NCBI GenBank assembly: GCA_003565625.1
Contig: PXBD01000005.1
Location: 1 to 64,000 of the forward strand
Source of the DNA: Gammaproteobacteria bacterium
GTDB lineage: Bacteria > Pseudomonadota > Gammaproteobacteria > Xanthomonadales > Wenzhouxiangellaceae
Length of the DNA: 64,000 nucleotides
Direction: 5' to 3'
Below the pieces are notes generated by a model. The model saw only the letters and a program-made list of their open reading frames with translations, was not told the origin of the DNA and did not search any database. Positions 1-8,528 of the stretch are shown piece by piece (position 1 is the stretch's first letter; every line of letters starts with the position of its first letter). Position numbers and translations under genes: made by a program.

Positions 1-765
1 AGCCAGACCCTCTGAGCGCATCTGGGCGCGCGAGCCCTCGTCCATCGAATCCACGATTAGTCGATGCCGGTAAACCCGATCACCCGGACCGTCGGAAGTA
101 TCGACCGGATCAATTATGATGCGGCGGCCCCTTCCTCGGAGTGCACCGGGTTTTCGGGTACGGGGGCGGCGATCATCGCGCACGTCGCGCAGTAGCGGCA
201 TAAGACCATCTATGACTTTCCGGTCATATTTCCCCCGTAATGGCTGTTCATGCTCCAGCAGGCTTTCCAGCGCCGTGCACAGCGCGTCCGGTGTCGCGGA
301 GTCCTTAATCGTCTTGTCAATCCTCGGATCCGAATGCTGGCCCTGGGCGACCCGACGGCAGGACCGGCCGGCAGACGAGACCGGCGACCGGTCGCTACAC
401 TCCAGGATGTAGTGCTCACGCGAGGCGACCGAGGCGAGGAAGATAGCCTGTAGCTTGCGGGCTACATCAGCATCTGAGCCGGCGCTCGGCTGAGCCGCCA
501 GCGCGGCAAAAATCGGATGGTCAGTGATGATGCCGCGGCGCGGTCCCAGACCAAGTCGAGGCAAGTCTACGGACTCGCCCTGAGCAACCACTGCACTGAC
601 ATCCTTGGCAACCCAGCCGATATCGTCTTTCTGACCTACAATGGCCTGCAGGCAGGGCTGAATCTTAGACAGCGAGTGGCAAACTTTTGGCCAGTCCGGA
701 TCCGGGTTCTCCGGGACATTGAGCAGCGTCAGCAGCCTACTCACGGGATCAGACATAAGGGTCAT
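1..765 (-). CDS. Hypothetical protein, C-terminus beyond left edge (>=255 aa)
   Basis: Manual reverse-strand translation from ATG at 765 stays open to base 1: MTLMSDPVSRLLTLLNVPENPDPDWPKVCHSLSKIQPCLQAIVGQKDDIGWVAKDVSAVV...RRIIIDPVDTSDGPGDRVYRHRLIVDSMDEGSRAQMRSEGLA. Absent from the ORF track because no stop lies in the window. Confidence 0.7.
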   Translation of the reverse strand, partial: MTLMSDPVSRLLTLLNVPENPDPDWPKVCHSLSKIQPCLQAIVGQKDDIGWVAKDVSAVVAQGESVDLPRLGLGPRRGIITDHPIFAALAAQPSAGSDADVARKLQAIFLASVASREHYILECSDRSPVSSAGRSCRRVAQGQHSDPRIDKTIKDSATPDALCTALESLLEHEQPLRGKYDRKVIDGLMPLLRDVRDDRRPRTRKPGALRGRGRRIIIDPVDTSDGPGDRVYRHRLIVDSMDEGSRAQMRSEGLA

Positions 766-968
766 GCCCGGCCTGCGGGCCGAATCGCTGCAGGATCGAC
801 AGGATTTGGGAAGCAGGAGTCAAATTTTTAATGCTTTTGTGCCTCTACATTTTGGGCACAATATAACGGCAATGGACCTTAAGCGTCAACCGGAAAAACC
901 CGGGGAAACTCCATTTTTCAGCTATTTACGTCGCTTTTCAGCCCCCGTCATACCTCTATAGGACTTGG

Positions 969-1014
969 GTTCACACGGCAGGGGTCGCTGGTTCGAACCC
1001 AGCATCGCCCACCA
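969..1014 (+). other. 3' fragment of tRNA-Val (anticodon loop to CCA), candidate att site
   Basis: TTCACAC loop, GGCAG 3' anticodon stem, GCTGG-TTCGAAC-CCAGC T-arm, ATCGCCC acceptor strand, A discriminator, CCA. The 5' flank (ctTGGG) does not pair with GGCAG and no GGGCGAT acceptor strand is present upstream. Confidence 0.8.
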
Positions 1015-1497
1015 TCAATTTCCAGCCTAAAGACCGATATAAACCACCTTCTGGCAGGAGCCAAAACCGCAGAATCAGCCCGAGATATCCCAATGATTCC
1101 GCAGGTCCGGCAGGCCTTGGAACAACAGCGCAAGATCACGCCGCTAGACAGGGAGTGGGTGTTTAGTGCACCGGAAGGCGGTCCTCTAGATGCGAAAAAC
1201 TTCTGCAAACGCGTCTGGTCGCCCCTACTCAAGCACCTGGGCCTGCCCTATCGACGGCCCTACCAGACTCGACATACCGCTGCCACGCTGATGCTCGCAG
1301 CCGGTGAGCAGCCGCAGTTCGTGAGTTCAATATTGGGGCACAGCAGCACGCAGATGCTCTACAGCACCTATTCTCGACATGTGCGCAATATGACACGCCG
1401 CGATGGTTCGGCCATGGCGAAGATGCTGTCCACATCACAGGAGTCGCCATCATCCCTGCTAGGCATTTTCCTCGGGATGTTTCCAAAGCAGAGCTGA
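1015..1497 (+). pseudogene. Tyrosine recombinase/integrase, 5'-truncated (C-terminal catalytic part only)
   Basis: Frame open from the tRNA fragment; AKTAESARDIPM...YQTRHTAATLMLAAGEQPQFVSSILGHSSTQMLYSTYSRHV carries the HxxR, GHSS and Tyr elements of the catalytic domain; the upstream domain and first catalytic Arg are missing. Confidence 0.8.
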
Positions 1498-1546
1498 AAT
1501 GGCTGCAATGGCCTAGTGTACCCCGTCATTTGCTCAGCGCCGGGAC

Positions 1547-1928
1547 TGTTGGGCTCGCCATTCGAGTGCAGGGTGGCGCGAAAGGTCCACTTTGATCCAG
1601 CATGACTGGTCGGTGCCCGAACCAGCGCCAGGTTCTGGCGCCCGCTGATCGCCCGGATCCGCTGTTCCAGCTCCGGGCGTTCGGCCATCATGGTGGACCG
1701 TTCGAGCGCGCCGATGTAATTGAGATCGATGTCAACCGAAAGTCGCGGCAATCTGAAATGATAAAGGTTGAGTGCGGTGCCACCCTTCAAGGCTAACCGC
1801 CCAGACAGATATGGATCACTAAACAGGGCCTGAAGCAGCTGCAGCAAACGGTCAACTTTCTCCAGAAACTCGATGCGGAAGCCACTTTCGGCAGCCAGCC
1901 GGTGCAGGGATTCAGCCGACAAGCTCAT
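1547..1928 (-). pseudogene. AbiEii/AbiGii-type nucleotidyltransferase toxin, C-terminally truncated
   Basis: LALKGGTALNLYHFRLPRLSVDIDLNYIGALERSTMMAERPELE matches the AbiEii nucleotidyltransferase core; recognisable similarity ends near base 1547 (HAGSKWTFRATLHSNGEPN), then unrelated residues to 1368. Confidence 0.75.
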
Positions 1929-2746
1929 GCCAGCTCATCCCAGCTTTGTTCGGCTAGGGAGACGGGAACCACCAGATTCCAGCCGGAGAGGTAGCGCGTG
2001 GATTCGCTGCTGGTGCGATCGAGGTAATGCGGACTGGCCGGTGAACGCGCGCGCAGCTTTTCGAGCGTCTGGTCGTCGACCATCAAACGAGAACGGTTGA
2101 CCTCCAGGTACCAGCCGACCTTGGCAGCCGTGGTGGCATTACCCAGAGCCTCGACATAGTGACACATGGCTGGCAAGTCCAGGTACTCGATCATGTCAAG
2201 TGAGCGCCAGACCTCCTCCCAACCACCACACAGCTCGGGTCGATCCAGGGCATCCACAAACGTACGCTCCAGCCCGGAAAACTTCAGTGGAACGCCGGAA
2301 CGATCCAGGGTTTCAATGCCGATCCCATCCTGACCGCTCCGCGTCAGGGCCGGCGGGGTTGAAACCGGCCGATACAGGGTGCCCCTGAACTTGAACGGAC
2401 GCAATTTGCGTTCGGCGAGAAACTGGAGCTCATTGAAACTGCTGTAGGCTCGCCCGTGCAACTCAAGGGCACTGTGATAGGCAAGGGTAGCGCCGGGCGT
2501 GATGTGCCCGGCAATCAGAAACGGATCGACCGGGCAGCTGTCCGGCTCGGAACCCGGAGGGACGACCCAGTAAAGTCCACGGCGAACCGGAAGAATGTGT
2601 CCTCGCTTGCGGTGGTAGTCCAACGAAGCCTTGCGGCCAGTGCCGCGAATATTGGTCGCGGCCTCGAACTGATCGACGCGAAACAGCTTGTGTCGCTTGA
2701 TAAAGGCCCCTGGCTCCATGAATTGATGAGTATCTGCTGAACGCAT
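1925..2746 (-). CDS. AbiEi-type antitoxin / transcriptional regulator
   Basis: ~273 aa with N-terminal winged-helix-like region; ATGA overlap with the downstream AbiEii start; type IV TA gene order. Confidence 0.75.
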   Translation of the reverse strand: MRSADTHQFMEPGAFIKRHKLFRVDQFEAATNIRGTGRKASLDYHRKRGHILPVRRGLYWVVPPGSEPDSCPVDPFLIAGHITPGATLAYHSALELHGRAYSSFNELQFLAERKLRPFKFRGTLYRPVSTPPALTRSGQDGIGIETLDRSGVPLKFSGLERTFVDALDRPELCGGWEEVWRSLDMIEYLDLPAMCHYVEALGNATTAAKVGWYLEVNRSRLMVDDQTLEKLRARSPASPHYLDRTSSESTRYLSGWNLVVPVSLAEQSWDELA

Positions 2747-2750
2747 AAAT

Positions 2751-2779
2751 ATTTTATGCTTCCAGAGCACAACTATCAA
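2751..2779 (-). promoter_or_regulatory. Predicted sigma70-type promoter for abiE operon (TTGATA-N17-TAAAAT)
   Basis: Reverse strand TTGATA (2779-2774), 17 nt spacer, TAAAAT (2756-2751), directly upstream of ATG 2746. Confidence 0.6.
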
Positions 2780-2809
2780 GTTGCGTCTACCTGATCGGGC
2801 TACCTGCTG

Positions 2810-3331
2810 TTATTGCCGTAAGCCGGTTTGATGCCATGCCAAGCCCAGCAACAGATACCAGGCGGCAAACGCGCTGGTTCCGTGCCACTGGGTCAGGTTG
2901 TGGACCCGCGACGGGTCTTCCATCAGGGCAGCCACGACGACACTGTTGGCGGCCAGGCCCAGTACCACCACCGCAATGACCAGCATCAGCCAGGGCAGCC
3001 AGACAGACAAGCCAACCGGTCGCAACCGCAACAGCGCCGTGGCGAGCAGATGCAGGCTGAACACGGGTACCCGGCCGCCAGCGGCGAGCAACCTGAGCCA
3101 CTGGACGCTCAGCCACCAGGTCAGGATCAACAGCATCCCGGTCGGGATGATGGTGGCGCGGAACACGAAAACCGCCGGCTCGCGCCGCCCGGACGCGCTG
3201 ATGCTGATGCAGCCGTCGATGAATACCCGGCAGTCCGGGACCAGCTCGAAAGCCCGCGACAGCATCAGCGACATCGCCACGCCGACAAACGACAGAACAA
3301 AAATCAGGGGCGGCAACCAGCGCAGTTTCAT
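2810..3331 (-). CDS. Multi-pass membrane protein, possibly Frag1/DRAM/Sfk1-like
   Basis: MKLRWLPPLIFVLSFVGVAMSLML... several hydrophobic helices and FIDGCISISASGRREPAVFVFRATIIPT. Confidence 0.5.
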   Translation of the reverse strand: MKLRWLPPLIFVLSFVGVAMSLMLSRAFELVPDCRVFIDGCISISASGRREPAVFVFRATIIPTGMLLILTWWLSVQWLRLLAAGGRVPVFSLHLLATALLRLRPVGLSVWLPWLMLVIAVVVLGLAANSVVVAALMEDPSRVHNLTQWHGTSAFAAWYLLLGLAWHQTGLRQ

Positions 3332-3603
3332 GCCGTCATTGTCCCGAACCCGAACGGTCGACTCAAGCTCAGACGGCCTCAGCGCATCAGGCGACGGGCA
3401 TCCTGACCGGCAGGCGTTCGGCGCGCCAGACCATATCGCCGTGCTCGGCCGACATTCTCCAGCTTCAGTATGCCGCGGCCCGGGCAACGATATCCGGGTA
3501 CTGCCCAATCACGCGCACATAGGCCACTGCGTGTCTTGCGGGTCAGCCGCGCACGCTGACCGCAGTCCAGCGCCTCGGGCGTTACGTTGAAATCCTCAAG
3601 ACG

Positions 3604-3627
3604 CCCGGCCCACATCGGTGGGCCGGG
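3604..3627 (-). terminator. Hairpin downstream of thiolase gene
   Basis: 10-bp stem CCCGGCCCAC-ATCG-GTGGGCCGGG; no strong U-tract. Confidence 0.4.
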
Positions 3628-3639
3628 GTTCGTGGGGTC

Positions 3640-4827
3640 TTACATGCGCTCGAAAATGGCGCTGATGCCCTGACCGCCGCCGATGCACATGGTGACCAGG
3701 GCGTACTGACCCTGTATCCGCTGCAGTTCATAGAGCGCCTTGATCGTCAGGATGGCGCCGGTGGCGCCCACCGGGTGACCCAGGGCGATGGCCCCGCCGT
3801 TGGGGTTGGTCTTGTTCGGGTCCAGACCCAGCCCCTTCATGACGGTAAGCGCCTGTGCGGCAAAGGCCTCGTTGGACTCGATGACGTCCATCTGCTCCAG
3901 CTGCAGGCCGGCGCGATCCAGGGCGATCCTCGAGGACGGAATCGGGCCTTCGCCCATCACCTCGTTGGGCACACCGCTGATGCCGTAGGAGAGCATGCGG
4001 GCCATGGGCTTGTGACCGGCCTTCTCGGCAGCGGCGCGGTCGGCCAGGACTACGGCGGCAGCGGCATCGTTGATACCGGAGGCATTACCGGCGGTGACGG
4101 TGCCACCATCCTTCTTGAAGGCAGGCCGCATTCTGGCCAGGTCTTCCACGGAGACACCGAAGCGGGGATGCTCGTCGGTATCGAACACCGTTTCGCCCTT
4201 CCGGCTCTTGACGGTGACCGGCACGATCTGATCCTTGAAGTAGCCTCCCTCAATGGCGGCCTGGGCGCGCCGCTGCGACTCGACAGCAAACTCATCTTGC
4301 TGCTGGCGGCTGATGCCCCCCTTCTCGGCCAGGTTCTCGGCAGTGACGCCCATGTGGCCCACGCCGAAAGGGTCGGTCAGCACCGCGACCATCATGTCGA
4401 TCATCTTGGTGTCGCCCATGCGCGCACCGAAACGGGCGCTGGGCATCAAGTACCCACCCCTGGACATCACTTCGCTGCCGGCACCGACGCCGAAGTCGGC
4501 ATCGCCGAGAAGGATGGACTGGGCGGTGGAGACGATTGCCTGCAGGCCGGAACCGCACAACCGGTTGACCGTGACGGCAGTGGTCTCGTGGGGCAAACCA
4601 CCCTGAACCGCGGCGACCCTCGAAACGTAGGCCGAGCGGGACTCGGTAGGGACACAGTTACCCAGGGTGGTGTAGCCCACTTTTGCCGGGTCCACCCCGG
4701 CCCGCGCGACCGCCTCCTTGATGACCAGCCCTCCGAGCTCGGACGGCTCGAACCCGGACAGGCTGCCGCTGAATCCACCGATGGCGGTGCGGGCAGCGCC
4801 CAGAACAACTACTTCTCTATCGGACAT
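3640..4827 (-). CDS. Acetyl-CoA C-acyltransferase (thiolase II family)
   Basis: MSDREVVVLGAARTAIGGFSG..., NRLCGSGLQAI active-site region, GGAIALGHPVGATGA, CIGGGQG; GGAGG RBS upstream. Confidence 0.95.
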   Translation of the reverse strand: MSDREVVVLGAARTAIGGFSGSLSGFEPSELGGLVIKEAVARAGVDPAKVGYTTLGNCVPTESRSAYVSRVAAVQGGLPHETTAVTVNRLCGSGLQAIVSTAQSILLGDADFGVGAGSEVMSRGGYLMPSARFGARMGDTKMIDMMVAVLTDPFGVGHMGVTAENLAEKGGISRQQQDEFAVESQRRAQAAIEGGYFKDQIVPVTVKSRKGETVFDTDEHPRFGVSVEDLARMRPAFKKDGGTVTAGNASGINDAAAAVVLADRAAAEKAGHKPMARMLSYGISGVPNEVMGEGPIPSSRIALDRAGLQLEQMDVIESNEAFAAQALTVMKGLGLDPNKTNPNGGAIALGHPVGATGAILTIKALYELQRIQGQYALVTMCIGGGQGISAIFERM

Positions 4828-5003
4828 GCGTTTCCTCCTGACTTGTTGGGGCAATATGCCTGTCGCCCTCGCCCCGGGGCCTTGGAACGGCACTCCGGAT
4901 CACGACGGCGTCTAGGAAGAAGACTAACGCAGAACACCGTTACCAATCATCCCTTTTGGGCCTGTCTGGCTGAGTCATCCGGTCTGTGTTGGCATCCGAG
5001 CCC

Positions 5004-5943
5004 TCACAACCCCAGTTCCCATGTCTTTCGCGCTTGCTCAATCGCCTGGCGGCTGTCATCCGGGTGACAGCCCCACAGCCGTTCCGGGATCAACTCGAGA
5101 TCAGATTGACCCTCCAGCATGGCACGCATCGCGTTGCTCAGTGCCCGACCCAACCAGGCCAGATGCGGTGCCGCGGCCGGCGGCGTTGGCGGAAGCAGGA
5201 GCAGGCGGCCCGATGCCTGCACACTGGTCGGATGATCAAAGGCCTGGCGCAGAGCGAACAACAGCTCCGCGGCCGAAGCATGACGCTGCTCGACTTGCGA
5301 GTGGGTGGCCCGGTCGAGAACCTGCCCCAACATACCCGGGAGTCGGCGGGCCAGTTCGCCCAGCTGATGAGACAGGACCGCGGCGATCCGCTCAGCGGAA
5401 CTGTCGCCGCAAAAAACCGCTCCCCCGCTCGCGGCCTGAAACAGCACGGCGCCCACCGAAAACAGGTCACGGTGTACTGCTGGTCATCGGGCAGACCGAT
5501 GTCATGAATCAGACGGGCCATCCCGCTTGAGTTTCTGCGACAGCGACTCGCCCTCGATATATTCCATCACCAGCCAGGCCAGATGATGGCGCTCGCCGAC
5601 ATCGAAAAAGGTCGCGATATTGGGATGCTGCAAACGCATGACTGCAGCGGCTTCGCGGCGCAGGTAATCCCAGTCATCGAAGCACAGCTGCTGATCAATC
5701 AGCTTGATCGCGACGGGGCGCTCCAGCGCGCTGTCGTGCGCGCGGTAGAGCACGCCCATGCCGCCGCGACCCAACTCGGCCTCGATCCGATAATGGTCAA
5801 AAATCTCGCCCGGGCTCAAATGGGAAGGTCGTGCCTGCCGATCGGCGTGACCGGCGCGACCACGGTGGGCTGATCCGGTTCTGTCACGGATTCGCCATCA
5901 GCCAGTTGCTGCAAGACCTGGGTCAGATCAGGATCAATACTCA
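5004..5943 (-). pseudogene. Ser/Thr protein kinase, degraded
   Basis: Segments MSIDPDLTQVLQQLADG.. / SPGEIFDHYRIEAELGRGGMGVLYRAHDSALERPVAIKLI...MEYIEGESLSQKLKRD / GMARLIHDIGLPDDQQYTV / FSVGAVLFQAASGG... lie in different frames; catalytic-loop HRD and metal-binding Asp segment deleted. Confidence 0.85.
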
Positions 5944-6810
5944 TGTCGGCAGAGATTGTCCGGACAGCCAGGCAGCGAACCGGGTCGGCGGGTTCAAGGC
6001 CTCCTCAAAGCGCTGCCGACCCTCTGGCAAGTCTGCCTGAGCACTATTGAAATAGTCAAACATGGCAGTCAGTTGCGCGCCCAGGAACAGGCGCGTCAGG
6101 AGCCAGGGCAAGCGTTTGGCCTGAACCGGTCGGCCGAGTTGCCGGCTGATCACTTCGGCCTGCTCCATGCTGCTCAGGCAATCGGCATAGAGCGGGATGA
6201 ACTCGCCGGAATCTTCCGGAGGCCTGCGCAGATACTGTGCGGCGAATCGACCGATATCATCCACCGCTACCAGCGCCTGCGGCACGTCAACTCGGTAAGG
6301 CGTGGTCAGATGCCCTTTCGCCAATCCCCGCCAGGCCTGTGGATAGAGCAGGTTCTCCATGAAACCTCCGGGTCCGAGCACGGTGTGATGCAAACCACTG
6401 TCGGACAACTCCTGCATGAGTTGATGCTTGCTGTCGAAATGCGCAACCCCGGTCTGCTGCCTCGAGTACAAGGTCGCCGAGAACAGCAGGTAGCCAAGAC
6501 CGGCCCGAACAGCGGCCTCGATAAACTGACGTCCGCGCCGGAGCTCGGTCGCCTCATCCGTCATCGGGAGCATCAGAAAGGCCGCGCTGACCCCATCCAG
6601 CGCCGAGACCAGGCTGTCAATCCGATCCAGGTCTCCAACAACCACATCACAACCCTGCTCTCGCAAAGTGCCTGCAGCCGCCCCATCCCCATCACGCACC
6701 ATGACGCGAACGCTGGCACCGTCTGCCAGCAGATGCCGCACCACGGCCGAACCCTGCTGGCCAGTGGCCCCGGTGACCAGAATCGGGTTCATCAATACGC
6801 TCCTTGTCAA
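5941..6810 (-). CDS. NmrA-like NAD(P)-binding protein
   Basis: MNPILVTGATGQQGSAVVRHLLADGASVRVMVRD Rossmann motif and NmrA-like layout; likely start at MNPIL (6792). Confidence 0.85.
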   Translation of the reverse strand: MTRSVLMNPILVTGATGQQGSAVVRHLLADGASVRVMVRDGDGAAAGTLREQGCDVVVGDLDRIDSLVSALDGVSAAFLMLPMTDEATELRRGRQFIEAAVRAGLGYLLFSATLYSRQQTGVAHFDSKHQLMQELSDSGLHHTVLGPGGFMENLLYPQAWRGLAKGHLTTPYRVDVPQALVAVDDIGRFAAQYLRRPPEDSGEFIPLYADCLSSMEQAEVISRQLGRPVQAKRLPWLLTRLFLGAQLTAMFDYFNSAQADLPEGRQRFEEALNPPTRFAAWLSGQSLPT

Positions 6811-6929
6811 TATCCTTCGTCGCTGTCCCAGCCCGTCAAAGTAGGGCCCAACCGAACCGGACTGTCTGGGGCAACAGTTGATCCGTCGATATCAGTCTCC
6901 TTGTTCGATAGCTTAGCGCCACCCCAGAT

Positions 6930-7967
6930 CTACTGAAACCGACTCCCAAAAATCTGGTCCGGCCGGTCGTCTACCCGGAAGGTGACGATCACAGTACACT
7001 CCGCACTCACTCTGGCAGTCGTGAATTTCAGCCCACTCAGGCTACCCGGCCCGCAAGTATCTGCATTGATCTGGTCAATGAGATACCCGCGCTCTGGCTG
7101 GATCTGGATGATCGCCTGCTCGTTCTCGACAACGCGCTGAGATGCAGACTCAATTGACACCGAGCCACCCTCGCCCTCGACTTGGGCCGTCACAAGGTAG
7201 GTATCCGCAAAGACGGCCTGCAGGGTCACAGAGCTCGCTGGCATGTAGACGGTTGTCTGGGCAGCAAAGATATCTTCAACGGTGCCAGTCTGACCCGCCC
7301 AGTTCACGAAGCGCTGATCACCCGACGGTGGATTGCTGCTGATTGCCACGAGTGCGCCGGCCTCGAACTGCGGGAACCCATCGAAGCCGACCGAACCGTC
7401 CCTGACATCAAGTTCGTAGCGCTCCTCGGACACCGCGCGATAAACCGCGCGTACGCTGACAGAAGTTGCTGGCATGATCAGAGTGATCAGCGGCCGGTTC
7501 ACATTCGAAACCTGCGCGGTCTGGCCTTCCCAGCGTTCAAAAATCAATCCTTCCGAACTCCGGTCTGCCGCCGTAATGATCACTTCCTGACCGGGCAGAT
7601 AGTCGCCCGATCCCTGACCTTGCTCCACCACCAAAGTCTGCTCTCCGCTCAACTCGCGGTAGGCTGCGATTATTTCGACATCGGCATCCGGCATATACAC
7701 AAAGGTATCGGGCCGGTTCACATTGTCCACGTGCGTGGTCTGCCCGACCCACTGGTCAAAGACAAAACCCGCTGGCGCGGCCGGCGCAATCAGGCTGACT
7801 TCCCGACCGGCACGGACCGAGCGCTGATCAATGATGTCCTGCTCCCTAGCGGCCCAGTCCGCCGACGTCAAAGAAATGTGAAAACGAGTAAGGGGAATTG
7901 ACCGGATCAGGACCAAGTCAGCGCCAAAGCGGGAGGGGGACAGGATACCCTTGATACCGAACCGCAA
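6930..7967 (-). CDS. B-repeat protein (InlB B-repeat / bacterial repeat-domain-like)
   Basis: Three clear repeats with F..W.GQT..V.N/D...T..MP...V...A.YR plus a divergent C-terminal unit; start is a TTG with no signal peptide. Confidence 0.65.
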   Translation of the reverse strand: MRFGIKGILSPSRFGADLVLIRSIPLTRFHISLTSADWAAREQDIIDQRSVRAGREVSLIAPAAPAGFVFDQWVGQTTHVDNVNRPDTFVYMPDADVEIIAAYRELSGEQTLVVEQGQGSGDYLPGQEVIITAADRSSEGLIFERWEGQTAQVSNVNRPLITLIMPATSVSVRAVYRAVSEERYELDVRDGSVGFDGFPQFEAGALVAISSNPPSGDQRFVNWAGQTGTVEDIFAAQTTVYMPASSVTLQAVFADTYLVTAQVEGEGGSVSIESASQRVVENEQAIIQIQPERGYLIDQINADTCGPGSLSGLKFTTARVSAECTVIVTFRVDDRPDQIFGSRFQ

Positions 7968-8028
7968 ATAACCCTGCCGTCCAATCGGTCGCGCTATGCT
8001 GTACGTTTATGGCACAAGAAGCTAGCGG

Positions 8029-8502
8029 ATGAGAAACCCACCGAGCTCCCTGCTGAGCCTGTTGGCCCTGCTGATTTTCCTGGTCCTGAGTTTTGCCGCC
8101 TCAACGCCCGGTATTCTGTTCGGTCCCGGCGAGTGGTACGACAGCCTGAATCGACCGTTTTTCACGCCCCCCAACTGGCTGTTCGGCCCGGCCTGGACCG
8201 TCTTGTACATCCTGATGGCCATCGCCGCAACGCTGGTCTGGCGCCAGGTCGGTCTGCGCTCGGCAGCGATGGGCTGGTGGTTCATTCAACTGGTGCTCAA
8301 CACCCTGTGGACCCTGCTGTTTTTCGGCCTGCAGGCACCCGGCCTGGCGCTGGTCGAAATCACCCTGATGTGGGCCGCCATTCTGGTGTGTATGCTCAAG
8401 TTTCGGCCGATCTCGACAACCGCCTTCTGGCTCATGGCCCCCTACCTGGCCTGGGTCAGCTTCGCCTGGCTGCTGAACGGGGGGTTCTGGTGGCTGAATT
8501 GA
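8029..8502 (+). CDS. tspO: TspO/MBR family tryptophan-rich sensory protein
   Basis: PGEWYDSLNRPFFTPPNWLFGPAWTVLYILMAIAATLVW and WTLLFFGLQAPGLALVEI. Confidence 0.95.
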   Translation: MRNPPSSLLSLLALLIFLVLSFAASTPGILFGPGEWYDSLNRPFFTPPNWLFGPAWTVLYILMAIAATLVWRQVGLRSAAMGWWFIQLVLNTLWTLLFFGLQAPGLALVEITLMWAAILVCMLKFRPISTTAFWLMAPYLAWVSFAWLLNGGFWWLN

Positions 8503-8528
8503 CCCTCGCCCCGGAGAAACCACAGGCT

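Noticed and set aside
969-1014. Complete tRNA gene
   Set aside because: The 5' half (acceptor, D-arm, 5' anticodon stem) is absent, so it is a fragment rather than a functional tRNA.
3379-3615. 78-aa minus-strand ORF between the membrane protein and thiolase
   Set aside because: Arg-rich, no motif, no RBS or coupling; could be a degraded gene but I cannot support it.
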